Source: Desulfonatronovibrio sp.
Lineage (GTDB): Bacteria > Desulfobacterota > Desulfovibrionia > Desulfovibrionales > Desulfonatronovibrionaceae
Assembly: GCA_003566455.1 (NCBI GenBank)
Contig: PXDF01000015.1
Coordinates: 1 to 64,000 of the forward strand
Direction: 5' to 3'
Length of the DNA stretch: 64,000 nucleotides
In this document: positions 20,540-29,202 of the stretch, piece after piece
Numbering within the stretch: position 1 is the first letter of the stretch
Layout: each line of letters begins with the position of its first letter
Notes under the pieces: generated by a model
What the model was told of the DNA's origin: nothing
Databases searched by the model: none
Seen by the model: the letters and a program-made list of their open reading frames with translations, nothing else
Translations under genes and position numbers: made by a program

Positions 20540-21436
20540 GTTTTCCATCATCTGCCTGATTCTGCAGACTCCGCAGGTTTCTTTTGAAGTTGGATACCCG
20601 CATTTTACACAGGGAGAGGGCTTTACCCCCCTGTTCATGTTCAATCCGGAAAAAGCTTTTTGTCCTCTGTTTAAAAAGCCCTTATAAAAGCTCAGCTTGC
20701 TGCCGGGTTGTTTATGCTCCAGTTCATCAAACAATGTTTTGTAAAAGGTGAAACTTGCTCCTTTGCTGTATGGACAGGGTGAGAATCCGTAATCTATCCC
20801 GGCGATAAAACAAAGGTTTGCAGTTTCAAATTCACTGAGCCTGTAAAGGGGTTTAACCTTGCGCACAAATCCATTTTCATCAGGAAGCAGTGGCCCCTGG
20901 TCTCCAAGATAGGCTTCGTCCCACCGGAACACATTTGAAAAAAGTCTGGCAACCTCATCATCCAGGTTGTGTCCTGTGGCCAGAACGGTAAAATTGTTAT
21001 CCAGGGCAAACTTGTTGAAATAATACCTTTTGATCTTCCCGCATATGGAACATACTGGCCTTTTGATCTTTTTATTGATCTCAGGAATAGGAAGCCCGAG
21101 TTTATCCAGCTCCAGAATAAAAAGTTTTATATTATTGAACGTGCAGAATCTTTCAGCATGATCCCTGGCTATTGGCGAAGACTGGGGTATGGCCAGATCA
21201 ATATGAAGTCCTGCGATATCATATCCAAGTTTTTGAAGCTGCCAGGCCAGGGCGAGAGAATCCTTGCCTCCACTCAGAGCTATGATTATTCTGTCTGCAA
21301 AGGTAAACAGTCTCTTATCTTTGATGGCTTTCTGAACCTGTCTTTGAAAAAACAAGAGAAAGCAGGGGGAGCAAAATCCGGCATTGTGGCTGGGCAGGGA
21401 GACAATAGCAGTTTCTTTACATCTGGTACATTTCAT
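20534..21436 (-). CDS. TtuA/TtcA-family tRNA thiolation protein (PP-loop ATPase with Cys-rich zinc motifs)
   Basis: MKCTRCKETA...FCSPC zinc ribbon, ALSGGKDSLALA PP-loop, CSICGKIKRYYFN, LATGHNLDDEVA, C-terminal CVKCGYPTSKETCGVCR; ATG at 21436 preferred over 21529. Confidence 0.85.
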   Translation of the reverse strand: MKCTRCKETAIVSLPSHNAGFCSPCFLLFFQRQVQKAIKDKRLFTFADRIIIALSGGKDSLALAWQLQKLGYDIAGLHIDLAIPQSSPIARDHAERFCTFNNIKLFILELDKLGLPIPEINKKIKRPVCSICGKIKRYYFNKFALDNNFTVLATGHNLDDEVARLFSNVFRWDEAYLGDQGPLLPDENGFVRKVKPLYRLSEFETANLCFIAGIDYGFSPCPYSKGASFTFYKTLFDELEHKQPGSKLSFYKGFLNRGQKAFSGLNMNRGVKPSPCVKCGYPTSKETCGVCRIRQMMENG

Positions 21437-21437
21437 A

Positions 21438-21632
21438 TCATCCTCTTGAAGCCACCAGGCGGACAATAATATGGTCATCCTGATAAATTCGCCGGTCAGG
21501 AGTGAGGAGTTGATTTTCCCGGATGACAAGGGCTTGACTTGCCTTAAGCCCTAATTTGTTTAAGAGACCCATTACCGTAGAAACGTTGGAAATATTTTTT
21601 GTTCTGTTTTCTGGTTGTATAATGATTTGCAT
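21438..21632 (-). CDS. ThiS/MoaD-like ubiquitin-fold sulfur carrier (TtuB-like), C-terminus -ASRG
   Basis: About 64 aa MQIIIQPENRTKNISNVSTVMGLLNKLGLKASQALVIRENQLLTPDRRIYQDDHIIVRLVASRG; adjacent to and likely co-translated with the TtuA-like gene. Confidence 0.75.
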   Translation of the reverse strand: MQIIIQPENRTKNISNVSTVMGLLNKLGLKASQALVIRENQLLTPDRRIYQDDHIIVRLVASRG

Positions 21633-21715
21633 GTACTTGCTCTTTGCTGTCATATGGTTTATTATTTTAATTATTAGACGGACATATGCCGGATCATACT
21701 CCACAAGGAGAAGTT

Positions 21716-22072
21716 ATGAGCAAAAAAATCATGGTTGTTGATGATGAACTTCATATAAGAATGCTTTATCAGGAAGAGCTTGAAGCTCTTGGATATGATG
21801 TTGTCACATCTGACGGGAGCAATGAAATTGTTCCCATTCTCGATAAGGAAAAGCCGGACCTGATTGTGCTGGACATTAAGCTTGGCCATGATAAATCAGG
21901 CCTTGATCTCCTTCAGGAGATCCGCTCTCAGGATCAAAACATTCCAGTGATTCTCTGTACCGCGTATGACAGCTTTCAGCATGACCTCAAGTCTATAGCC
22001 GCAGATCATTACGTGGTAAAATCCGTTGACCTGTCTGAACTGGTGGGCAAGGTCAAGAAAATTCTGGGTTAG
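21716..22072 (+). CDS. Single-domain response regulator (CheY-like receiver)
   Basis: MSKKIMVVDDELHIRMLYQEELEALGYDV, DLIVLDIKLG, VILCTAY, YVVKSVD; RBS aaggag upstream of ATG 21716. Confidence 0.9.
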   Translation: MSKKIMVVDDELHIRMLYQEELEALGYDVVTSDGSNEIVPILDKEKPDLIVLDIKLGHDKSGLDLLQEIRSQDQNIPVILCTAYDSFQHDLKSIAADHYVVKSVDLSELVGKVKKILG

Positions 22073-22222
22073 ATCGCGGCGGGAGCTTTATATCTGTTAA
22101 TCAAAGTGATAACCTGCCAGGTTTGAGGTTGGGTTATGCTTTTAGGTTCCCCGTTTCTCAAATATCCCGTGGGAACAGGGAACTTTTCTTACTGTTGACC
22201 CCTGTTCCTTATCCCCAAAAAA

Positions 22223-23221
22223 CTATCTTCCCCGCTGATATTTATTAACTGCCCGGTTATGTTCCTGCAAATTTTTGCTGAAGTGGTGTGATCCATCATT
22301 TCTGGATACAAAATAAAGATAGTGGTGATCCTCAGGGAAAAGCGCTGCTTTTATGGAAGCAAAGCCTGGTGAACAGATGGGGGTTGGCGGCAGTCCATGG
22401 TGCCTGTAGGTATTATATGGGTTATCAGGGTCATCCAGATGAGAGCGTCTGAGCCTGCCTTCAAACTCCTGCCCCAGGCCGTAAATTATTGTTGGATCAC
22501 ATTGCATGAGCATGTTTTTCCTTATCCGGTTATGAAAAACACCGGAAATGATTTTTCTTTCAGCCCTGACTCCGGTTTCTTTTTCAATAAGGGAAGCAAG
22601 TTTGACCATCCTGTATATTTCATCAAATTCCATATCTTTCCACAAGTCACTCGTGGAATCCCAGAACTGGCTGATCATTATGGATATTAATCTTTTTGCT
22701 CCCACATCCCTTGTGGGAGAGAGAAAATAAGTCTCGGGATATAAAAAGCCTTCCGCGTTTGGAGCGAAAACAGAATGTTGGGACAGGAAATCCTGATCAT
22801 GGATAAGCTCTTTAAACTGATCATAATCAGCCAGACCTTCCTCTTCCAGTATCCCTGCGACCTGCCACCAGGCAAGTCCTTCCGGGATCTGGAGTATATA
22901 CAGGTCCTCCCTGCCAGTGGTCAGATGTTCAAGCATTCTGATCATATTCCAGGAAGAATCAACTTTAAATTGACCCGCTTTAATCTCCCTGGCCTGCCCA
23001 GTAATTCTGCCCAGAAAGTAAAAAACGGTTTCATTTTTGACCAAACCTTTGGAATAAAGCTGGGATGCAGTAGTTTTGAAGTTTTGTCCGGAATGTATCC
23101 TGACCGATACTTCCTGGATTTCCTTGCTGTTGGGGCTGGACACTATATGATAGAAATAACCGGTACCAGCAATAAATAATAACAAAATGAGGGTAAAGAA
23201 GATTAAAAGCACTTTTTTCAT
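22223..23221 (-). CDS. mltG: Endolytic murein transglycosylase MltG
   Basis: IPEGLAWWQVAGILEE, EGFLYPETYFL, LASLIEKETGVRAERKIISGVFHNRI, LQCDPTIIYGLG, YNTYRHHGLPPTPICSPG. Confidence 0.95.
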   Translation of the reverse strand: MKKVLLIFFTLILLLFIAGTGYFYHIVSSPNSKEIQEVSVRIHSGQNFKTTASQLYSKGLVKNETVFYFLGRITGQAREIKAGQFKVDSSWNMIRMLEHLTTGREDLYILQIPEGLAWWQVAGILEEEGLADYDQFKELIHDQDFLSQHSVFAPNAEGFLYPETYFLSPTRDVGAKRLISIMISQFWDSTSDLWKDMEFDEIYRMVKLASLIEKETGVRAERKIISGVFHNRIRKNMLMQCDPTIIYGLGQEFEGRLRRSHLDDPDNPYNTYRHHGLPPTPICSPGFASIKAALFPEDHHYLYFVSRNDGSHHFSKNLQEHNRAVNKYQRGR

Positions 23222-23634
23222 CAGTTCCCTCTCTGAATCAAAAAAGCCTCAAGAATGATCACGGCTGCCAGCTGATCCAGGCCATGTTTGCCCTTATGAG
23301 CTCTGACACCCTGTTTTTTCATTATATCTCTCGCCTCAAAGGATGTTAAGGCCTCATTAACAGTATAAACAGGAAGATCAACGCGTCTTTCCAGGCTTTT
23401 TCCAAAATTCAGCACCTGCCTGCTGGTCAGGTTTGCTTCTTTTTCAGATCTCAGGGGTATCCCCAGGACAATGGCATCAATTTTTTCCTCACGGATTATA
23501 TTCAGAAGTTCATTAAACATGGCCTGTCTGGAGGTGCGGACAATAGTTTTTAAAGGAAAAGCCAGATTACCCGAAGGGCCGCTGACAGCAAGACCCATTC
23601 GCTTTATTCCGAAATCTATGCCCAGGTAGCGCAT
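23221..23634 (-). CDS. ruvX: Holliday junction resolvase-like RuvX/YqgF
   Basis: YLGIDFGIKRMGLAVS, IVLGIPLRSEKEANLTSRQVLNF, VNEALTSFEARDIM; ATGA overlap with mltG. Confidence 0.92.
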   Translation of the reverse strand: MRYLGIDFGIKRMGLAVSGPSGNLAFPLKTIVRTSRQAMFNELLNIIREEKIDAIVLGIPLRSEKEANLTSRQVLNFGKSLERRVDLPVYTVNEALTSFEARDIMKKQGVRAHKGKHGLDQLAAVIILEAFLIQRGN

Positions 23635-23697
23635 TTATTGGAACATCCTGCACTCTGCATCAGGGTTATACCTTTATAGAACCAGCTGGCCATGCCT

Positions 23698-26600
23698 TCA
23701 ATGATCTGAAGCAGGCACAATCAGCAAATTGCCTTCCTTTTTACCTTTGCCAATTCTCTTGAGAAGGTCGTTCTTCCATTTTTCACCCAGCTTGATTCTG
23801 GCCAGATATTCCAGTGTATGCATGACCTCAAGACTGCTTTTTAACTCCAGAAGGCTTCTGGATATGCCGATCTTACAGGATGGGCAACCAACCAGTAATG
23901 GAGATTCATGAGAAAATCCCTTCAGTTGTTCTGAAAGGATTTCCTGCTTTCTGGACCGAATCAGGTTATATATTTCCGGAGAAGTCATGGCACCCAGACC
24001 GGATTCTCCGCAACAGCCCGGGCTGATTTCAATTTCGACCCCCAGGAATACCTTGAGTTTTTCAGCATAAATCTCGCCTGCCTTAAGCAGATTTACCCCG
24101 GTCCATTCCGCGTGGCAGGATGGGTGGTAAATAATTTTCCCCCCGGCAACATTTTGTTCCGCGGGCATTAGTTCCAGAAGGTACTGAACAACATCCATGC
24201 GTCCCAGCTCATCCTTAGAAGATCTTAAGCGATATTCACCTATCCCTTCTCGACAGGTGCCACATGAAGTCAGCACGTATTCCGGTATAATTGCTTGATT
24301 TTGAGCGGAATCCAGGAGTTGTTGCAGGATTTTTTTGTTTTCTGCCTGAATTTTTTCAAAGCTTTTGGCACAGCCGCTGGCCAGCAAGGGATATCCGCAG
24401 CAAAGGTGCTTTGAGGGCAGGACCACGTTTTTGCCTGACTCAAGGATAAGGGCGAGAGCAGCCATTCCAATTTCCCGGTAGAAAAGACCAGCTCCGCAGC
24501 CCGGGAAATACAGCACTGCTTGGGACGAACTTTTTTCTTTGGGTGAAAATATATTGTGTCTGTTCAGATGCAGAGTTTCAGGCAGGTTGCGGAACCCTAT
24601 GCCTGGTGACTTATCCCTGAACAGAGGACTGGACATCTTTTTTCGCCAAAAGGATGGCACAACACCCAGAGCGGTGTTCTGTATCCTTTGTCCAATGCCG
24701 GCTATTTTGGCCGCCCTGGGAATCATTGTCTGTGGATCCCTGCTTAAATACTTCAGCAGTCGGTTTTTCACCGGGTGGCCTGAAGCCTTGTTAATATCCA
24801 GATAGGACCGCATTTCCAGAGCGGCTCCCGCGTTATGTATCTTCACAGGGCAGGCCTGGGTGCATTTTCCGCATGCAGTACAATGTTCCATTATTCTTCT
24901 TAAATGGCCCATTACTTCCTGATCCGGATCACCCTGGAGGATCTGAGTGTAGTATAAAGCTTCAATAAGAGCGCCCATGGTAATATTCTTGTTTCTTGGA
25001 TGAAATAAAAGTCCTTTCTGGGGCAGATACATTGGACAGGTCTGCTTGCACTTGCCGCAGCGTGAACATGTCTGGATGCTCTTTAAAAGGCTGATAAGGC
25101 GATTTTTTTCCTCCAGGCTGCTCTTGCTTAAATCTTCAATGAGCTGGTTGAAGGAAAAAGTATATGGGTTGACCGGAAGATTCTTTTGGGTGAGTTTTTG
25201 TGGATTAAAAACATTTTTTGGATCGATCCTTTTCTTGTATTCTTTTAAAGCCGAGATCTTTTCATCTGATAAAAACTCGATTTTGGTAATGCCTATTCCA
25301 TGCTCACCTGATACCTGTCCATTTAGTTTGAGAACTCTGTCAAAAACCTTGCCCGCGGCCTCTTCAGCCAGGTTCATCATTTCCGGATCATTGGAGTTTA
25401 CCGGGATATTTACATGACAATTCCCATCTCCCGCATGCATATGGTTGGCTATGATTATTCTGGTATTATTGAGTTCATCCAGGATTTCTTCCAGGCTTTC
25501 CTTCAGTTCAGGGTAACGTCCCTTAAGATCCTGGAAAAAGAAACCTATTTGAACATGGAAAATTTCCTCGGGCAGGTCATCCTTGGATATTTTATTTTTG
25601 AGTACGCCCATGGCCACGTCAAGTTCCATATGGATGAAGTCGTCATCCATATCTATTCCAGCAAGATCAAGAACTTTATTTAAAGCCTTGCGATAAGCAA
25701 GAGCCAGATAGTAAAGGTTGAGGTTTTCAATGAAATCAGAGAACTGCGGAATTACATCCAGGGGTATAACAATATCCTCATTGATTTTAAAACCGCTTGT
25801 TCTTCTGGTAATGGCTGAAAGCTTATGTCGGTCCTCCCAGAACAGTTCCGCCTCTTTATCGTCCCTGGCAACAAACACGTCCACCTGGTCGTAGGGGGAC
25901 ACAATATCGACTATCCTTTCAACGGACTGATTCAAGGCCTGCCCGTCATTGGAGTCAAGCTGCACTATAAGTACTGAAATAGGTTCGCCTTCGTATTGTT
26001 CTGATTTCTTGCGGTACTCTATGGCCTGAACATACTTTGCACCAAACTCTTCCAGAGCGGATATTTTGACCAGATCACCCGACTTTCTTATTTCATCGCG
26101 AAGCCCTACAATATCCTTGATAACCAGCATTGCGTTGTGCATGGAATGGCCGTAAAATTCCAGGCAGAGCACTCTGGACATGGCCATCATTGGGTAAAGG
26201 GTAAAGCAGGCCTCAGTGATTACCCCGTCTACTCCCTCTTTCTGGATGCCTGGCAAGCCGCCCAGATATTTATTGGTCACGTCCTTGCCCAGTCCGGGAG
26301 TCCTAATATCCATGCCGCCAAGGACGATCCTTTCCTTTGGGTTGCCCTTATGGTCAAGTATTTCAAATTCAACGTCTTCATCCATGAGTATCTTGTGACC
26401 GGGATGATTGACTCGCCTGACTTCAATGATTTCTCCATTGGCCATAACCATTTTATAGCTGTAAATGTTGTCAATGGTTGTACCGTATTCAAAGGCGAAT
26501 GGACCCCCCGCATTTTCAGACACATTTCCACCCAGTGAAGAAGCAGCCTTTGAAGCAGGATCAACGGTGAACAAGAGTTTTTCTTTGGCTGCAGCCTTGA

Positions 26601-27249
26601 TGGCGTCAAGGGTGATTACCCCTGATTGGGAACAAAGCAAGAGGTTTTTCCTGTCTATGCCAAGAATTTTTTTCATCCTGCTCATGCTCAGGATCACGCA
26701 GCGTCTTATGGCTGGTATTGCCCCGCCGGTGAGACCGGATCCTCCTCCCCTGGGAACAATGGCAAAGCCCATTTCATTGGCCAGTTTGACAATGGCTTGA
26801 ATCTGAGGAGTGCTTTCAGGGAACAGAACCATCATGGGCAGTTCCATGCGCAAGTCAGTAGCATCAGTAGAGCACTCTATAATGGTATTTGGAGTGGTGA
26901 CAATATTTTCCCGGGGCAGATGTCTGCATAAATTTTTTATTACCTGTCCCTTGAATTCCTGATCATCCTGAAATGCCTGCCAGTACTTTTCAAGACTGGA
27001 GGAAATGTCCTGGAAGTATTGAGGAGAAAGGGCGGATCTTTCAGCGTTCAGCCTGGACCAGACACTTTTCTGAATCAGGTCTGGATTGATAAAGGGGTTA
27101 TAGCGGATTATAAACAATTCTCCAGCCAGGCTCAAAGCCAGGTTGCGAACCGATTCTGGCCATGATTTGAAATTTTCAGGGCTCATGTCCAGGACCCGCC
27201 GGATAAGTTTTTCTGCGGGTAATGAAATATGAGGCTTTCTATCGGACAT
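23698..27249 (-). CDS. Fused FAD-linked oxidase / Fe-S oxidoreductase (GlcD-GlcF or D-lactate dehydrogenase-like)
   Basis: 1183 aa; FAD-binding region VPRGGGSGLTGGAIP, HMHAGDGNCHVNIPV, HGIGITK, two CxxCxxCxxxCP motifs (CSRCGKCKQTCP, CTACGKCTQACP), two CCG-type motifs (LCCGYP, GCCGESG). Confidence 0.92.
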   Translation of the reverse strand: MSDRKPHISLPAEKLIRRVLDMSPENFKSWPESVRNLALSLAGELFIIRYNPFINPDLIQKSVWSRLNAERSALSPQYFQDISSSLEKYWQAFQDDQEFKGQVIKNLCRHLPRENIVTTPNTIIECSTDATDLRMELPMMVLFPESTPQIQAIVKLANEMGFAIVPRGGGSGLTGGAIPAIRRCVILSMSRMKKILGIDRKNLLLCSQSGVITLDAIKAAAKEKLLFTVDPASKAASSLGGNVSENAGGPFAFEYGTTIDNIYSYKMVMANGEIIEVRRVNHPGHKILMDEDVEFEILDHKGNPKERIVLGGMDIRTPGLGKDVTNKYLGGLPGIQKEGVDGVITEACFTLYPMMAMSRVLCLEFYGHSMHNAMLVIKDIVGLRDEIRKSGDLVKISALEEFGAKYVQAIEYRKKSEQYEGEPISVLIVQLDSNDGQALNQSVERIVDIVSPYDQVDVFVARDDKEAELFWEDRHKLSAITRRTSGFKINEDIVIPLDVIPQFSDFIENLNLYYLALAYRKALNKVLDLAGIDMDDDFIHMELDVAMGVLKNKISKDDLPEEIFHVQIGFFFQDLKGRYPELKESLEEILDELNNTRIIIANHMHAGDGNCHVNIPVNSNDPEMMNLAEEAAGKVFDRVLKLNGQVSGEHGIGITKIEFLSDEKISALKEYKKRIDPKNVFNPQKLTQKNLPVNPYTFSFNQLIEDLSKSSLEEKNRLISLLKSIQTCSRCGKCKQTCPMYLPQKGLLFHPRNKNITMGALIEALYYTQILQGDPDQEVMGHLRRIMEHCTACGKCTQACPVKIHNAGAALEMRSYLDINKASGHPVKNRLLKYLSRDPQTMIPRAAKIAGIGQRIQNTALGVVPSFWRKKMSSPLFRDKSPGIGFRNLPETLHLNRHNIFSPKEKSSSQAVLYFPGCGAGLFYREIGMAALALILESGKNVVLPSKHLCCGYPLLASGCAKSFEKIQAENKKILQQLLDSAQNQAIIPEYVLTSCGTCREGIGEYRLRSSKDELGRMDVVQYLLELMPAEQNVAGGKIIYHPSCHAEWTGVNLLKAGEIYAEKLKVFLGVEIEISPGCCGESGLGAMTSPEIYNLIRSRKQEILSEQLKGFSHESPLLVGCPSCKIGISRSLLELKSSLEVMHTLEYLARIKLGEKWKNDLLKRIGKGKKEGNLLIVPASDH

Positions 27250-27580
27250 TATTTTTTCCTTTTACTTGAGTTGAACTTTATAATATAAATATATACCAGA
27301 CAAAAAGCAAGAAACGATCTTTATGATATTTTTTGCAAAAAAAATTTAGTTATGATAAAAAATTTAAGATTATTTGAAAAAATCGCTCAGTTCAGGTAAA
27401 GTTCGTGATAACATCATGGAATAACTGTGATTTAAATTGTCATTGGTTTGAGGAACATGCTGACCTGGAAATATCTGACGGTCAGTCTAAATTGACTTGT
27501 AAAAAAAGATGACAGACGGACACTTTTAACTGATAATCCATCAGCATTAAAAAACCTGCTGGACAACGATTGAATCCTAA

Positions 27581-27607
27581 TATACCAAAGAATACTTTAT
27601 TGGTATA
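27581..27607. promoter_or_regulatory. Perfect inverted repeat, candidate Rrf2 operator
   Basis: TATACCAA-N11-TTGGTATA, 34-60 bp upstream of the Rrf2 start codon. Confidence 0.5.
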
Positions 27608-27640
27608 GTTTTATGATAAATAATAAAAACCGGAGTTATT

Positions 27641-28096
27641 ATGAAATTATCTACCACAATTCGATATGGGACAAGACTTATGCTGGACATGGCAGAGCAG
27701 GGGGGAAAAGGTCCTGTTCGAATTAGGACCATTGCCAAACGACAGGGTATTTCAGAAAAATATCTGGAAAAAATTGTAAGGCTGCTGCGAAAAGGAGGTC
27801 TAGTGGATGGACTCAGAGGACCTGGAGGGGGATATGTTCTTTCTCTTCCTCCTGAAAAGATTACTCTCGCGGACATCCTAGAAGCGGTTCAGGGAAAGGT
27901 TGAGCTCTGCCCATGTCTTGACGAGCCAGAGGCCTGTGAAAAACATTTAAGCTGTAAGACCAGAAAAGTCTGGAATGAAATCAATCAGATTATCTGGATC
28001 AAACTTAAGGGCATTACTCTGCTTGATCTCAGGGATTCAGTCTGTCCCAGTGAGGAAGAAATGGAATCAGCAAATAATTTGGGTCAATTCAAATAA
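27641..28096 (+). CDS. Rrf2-family transcriptional regulator with Cys-rich region
   Basis: MKLSTTIRYGTRLMLDMAEQ...RISEKYLEKIVRLLRKGGLVDGLRGPGGGYVLS winged helix; CPCLDEPEACEKHLSCKTRKVW potential Fe-S ligands. Confidence 0.92.
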   Translation: MKLSTTIRYGTRLMLDMAEQGGKGPVRIRTIAKRQGISEKYLEKIVRLLRKGGLVDGLRGPGGGYVLSLPPEKITLADILEAVQGKVELCPCLDEPEACEKHLSCKTRKVWNEINQIIWIKLKGITLLDLRDSVCPSEEEMESANNLGQFK

Positions 28097-28157
28097 TATT
28101 TTCACCTAACCAGTAAGTTCTGTGGATAGCTTTTTTAAACCTCTAATATTGAGGAAA

Positions 28158-28180
28158 TCTTTTTGCAGCCGGCAAAAAGA
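28158..28180. terminator. Hairpin with A/T-rich arms between convergent rrf2-like and tauE-like genes
   Basis: TCTTTTTGC-AGCCG-GCAAAAAGA, 9-bp perfect stem located between convergent genes. Confidence 0.55.
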
Positions 28181-28260
28181 CTGTGTCAGGATAAGAAGTT
28201 TCATAATTGAGCAGAGCAATGTCTGGGAATATTTATCAAAATTTCAGTTAAGCTTCAGTA

Positions 28261-29034
28261 TTACAAGGCCCCACTGACAAGTCCCATGGCTATGAAAAAA
28301 AGCAGACTGCCAACAATAACCTGAACTGATCTCAGAGTAATTTTTTTCAGCATCATTCTGCCCAGAACTGCCCCAATAAAGGCGGCAAGAGTTGCGAATA
28401 TGATCAGGTTCATGTTTTCCCGGATCTCAGGGCTCCACAGAAGTCCTGAGTAGGCAGTGATTCTGGAAACATCCACCATAACAGCTATTACAACCCCTGT
28501 TCCCACAAAGGCCTCTTTGCTAAGGCCGGACTTGATAAGAAACGCGCTGCGAAATGCCCCCTGATGACCGGAAAGACCTCCAAAAAATCCACTCAACAGT
28601 CCTCCCAGGGGAAGATACCTGGGGTTAAAAGATAATTTTTTCATGGGCGTCATGAGTTCAAGTAATGCGAACCCGGCCATGAGCAGTCCTATGACCAGTT
28701 TAATGGGATAGACGCTGAATTCTTTTTCAAACATGGTATATGCTATTATTGGCGGCATGTCTGCCAGTCTGATCAAAAGCAGTGCCCCTGCAAAGCTGGT
28801 AAAAACGGCAGGCAGTCCAAAGGCCATTACAGTTCGCAGGTTTGCTTTGCTGCCCATTAGACCCAGTTTAAAAACATTATTAGCCAGGTGAACAACAGCA
28901 GTCATGGCTACTGCAGCCTGAACCGGGAAAAAAATTGCAAAAGCAGGCAGTAGAAGAGTCCCAAGACCGAATCCAGAAAAAAGAGTCAGACCTGAGGCAG
29001 CCATTGCTGCAAAGCATATCAGTATGTATTCCAT
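28261..29034 (-). CDS. TauE/SafE-family sulfite/anion exporter permease
   Basis: Multi-TM protein, GFGLGTLLLPAFAIFFPVQAAVAMTAVVHLANNVFKL and GGLLSGFFGGLSGHQGAFRSAFL typical of TauE/DUF81. Confidence 0.9.
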   Translation of the reverse strand: MEYILICFAAMAASGLTLFSGFGLGTLLLPAFAIFFPVQAAVAMTAVVHLANNVFKLGLMGSKANLRTVMAFGLPAVFTSFAGALLLIRLADMPPIIAYTMFEKEFSVYPIKLVIGLLMAGFALLELMTPMKKLSFNPRYLPLGGLLSGFFGGLSGHQGAFRSAFLIKSGLSKEAFVGTGVVIAVMVDVSRITAYSGLLWSPEIRENMNLIIFATLAAFIGAVLGRMMLKKITLRSVQVIVGSLLFFIAMGLVSGAL

Positions 29035-29202
29035 TCTCCGTGTCCTGGTTTAGCGCCCTATAGATGGTGCCCTTAATGCGTGTCAGTCAGAGACACGTAA
29101 CAAACCAAAAATAAGTGATAATTGAAAAAAGTTGTCCTGACCGGAAAAAAGCATTATAAACGTTAAAAAAGGTTTAAAATCATTTTTCAGGAAGGTGCAA
29201 TT

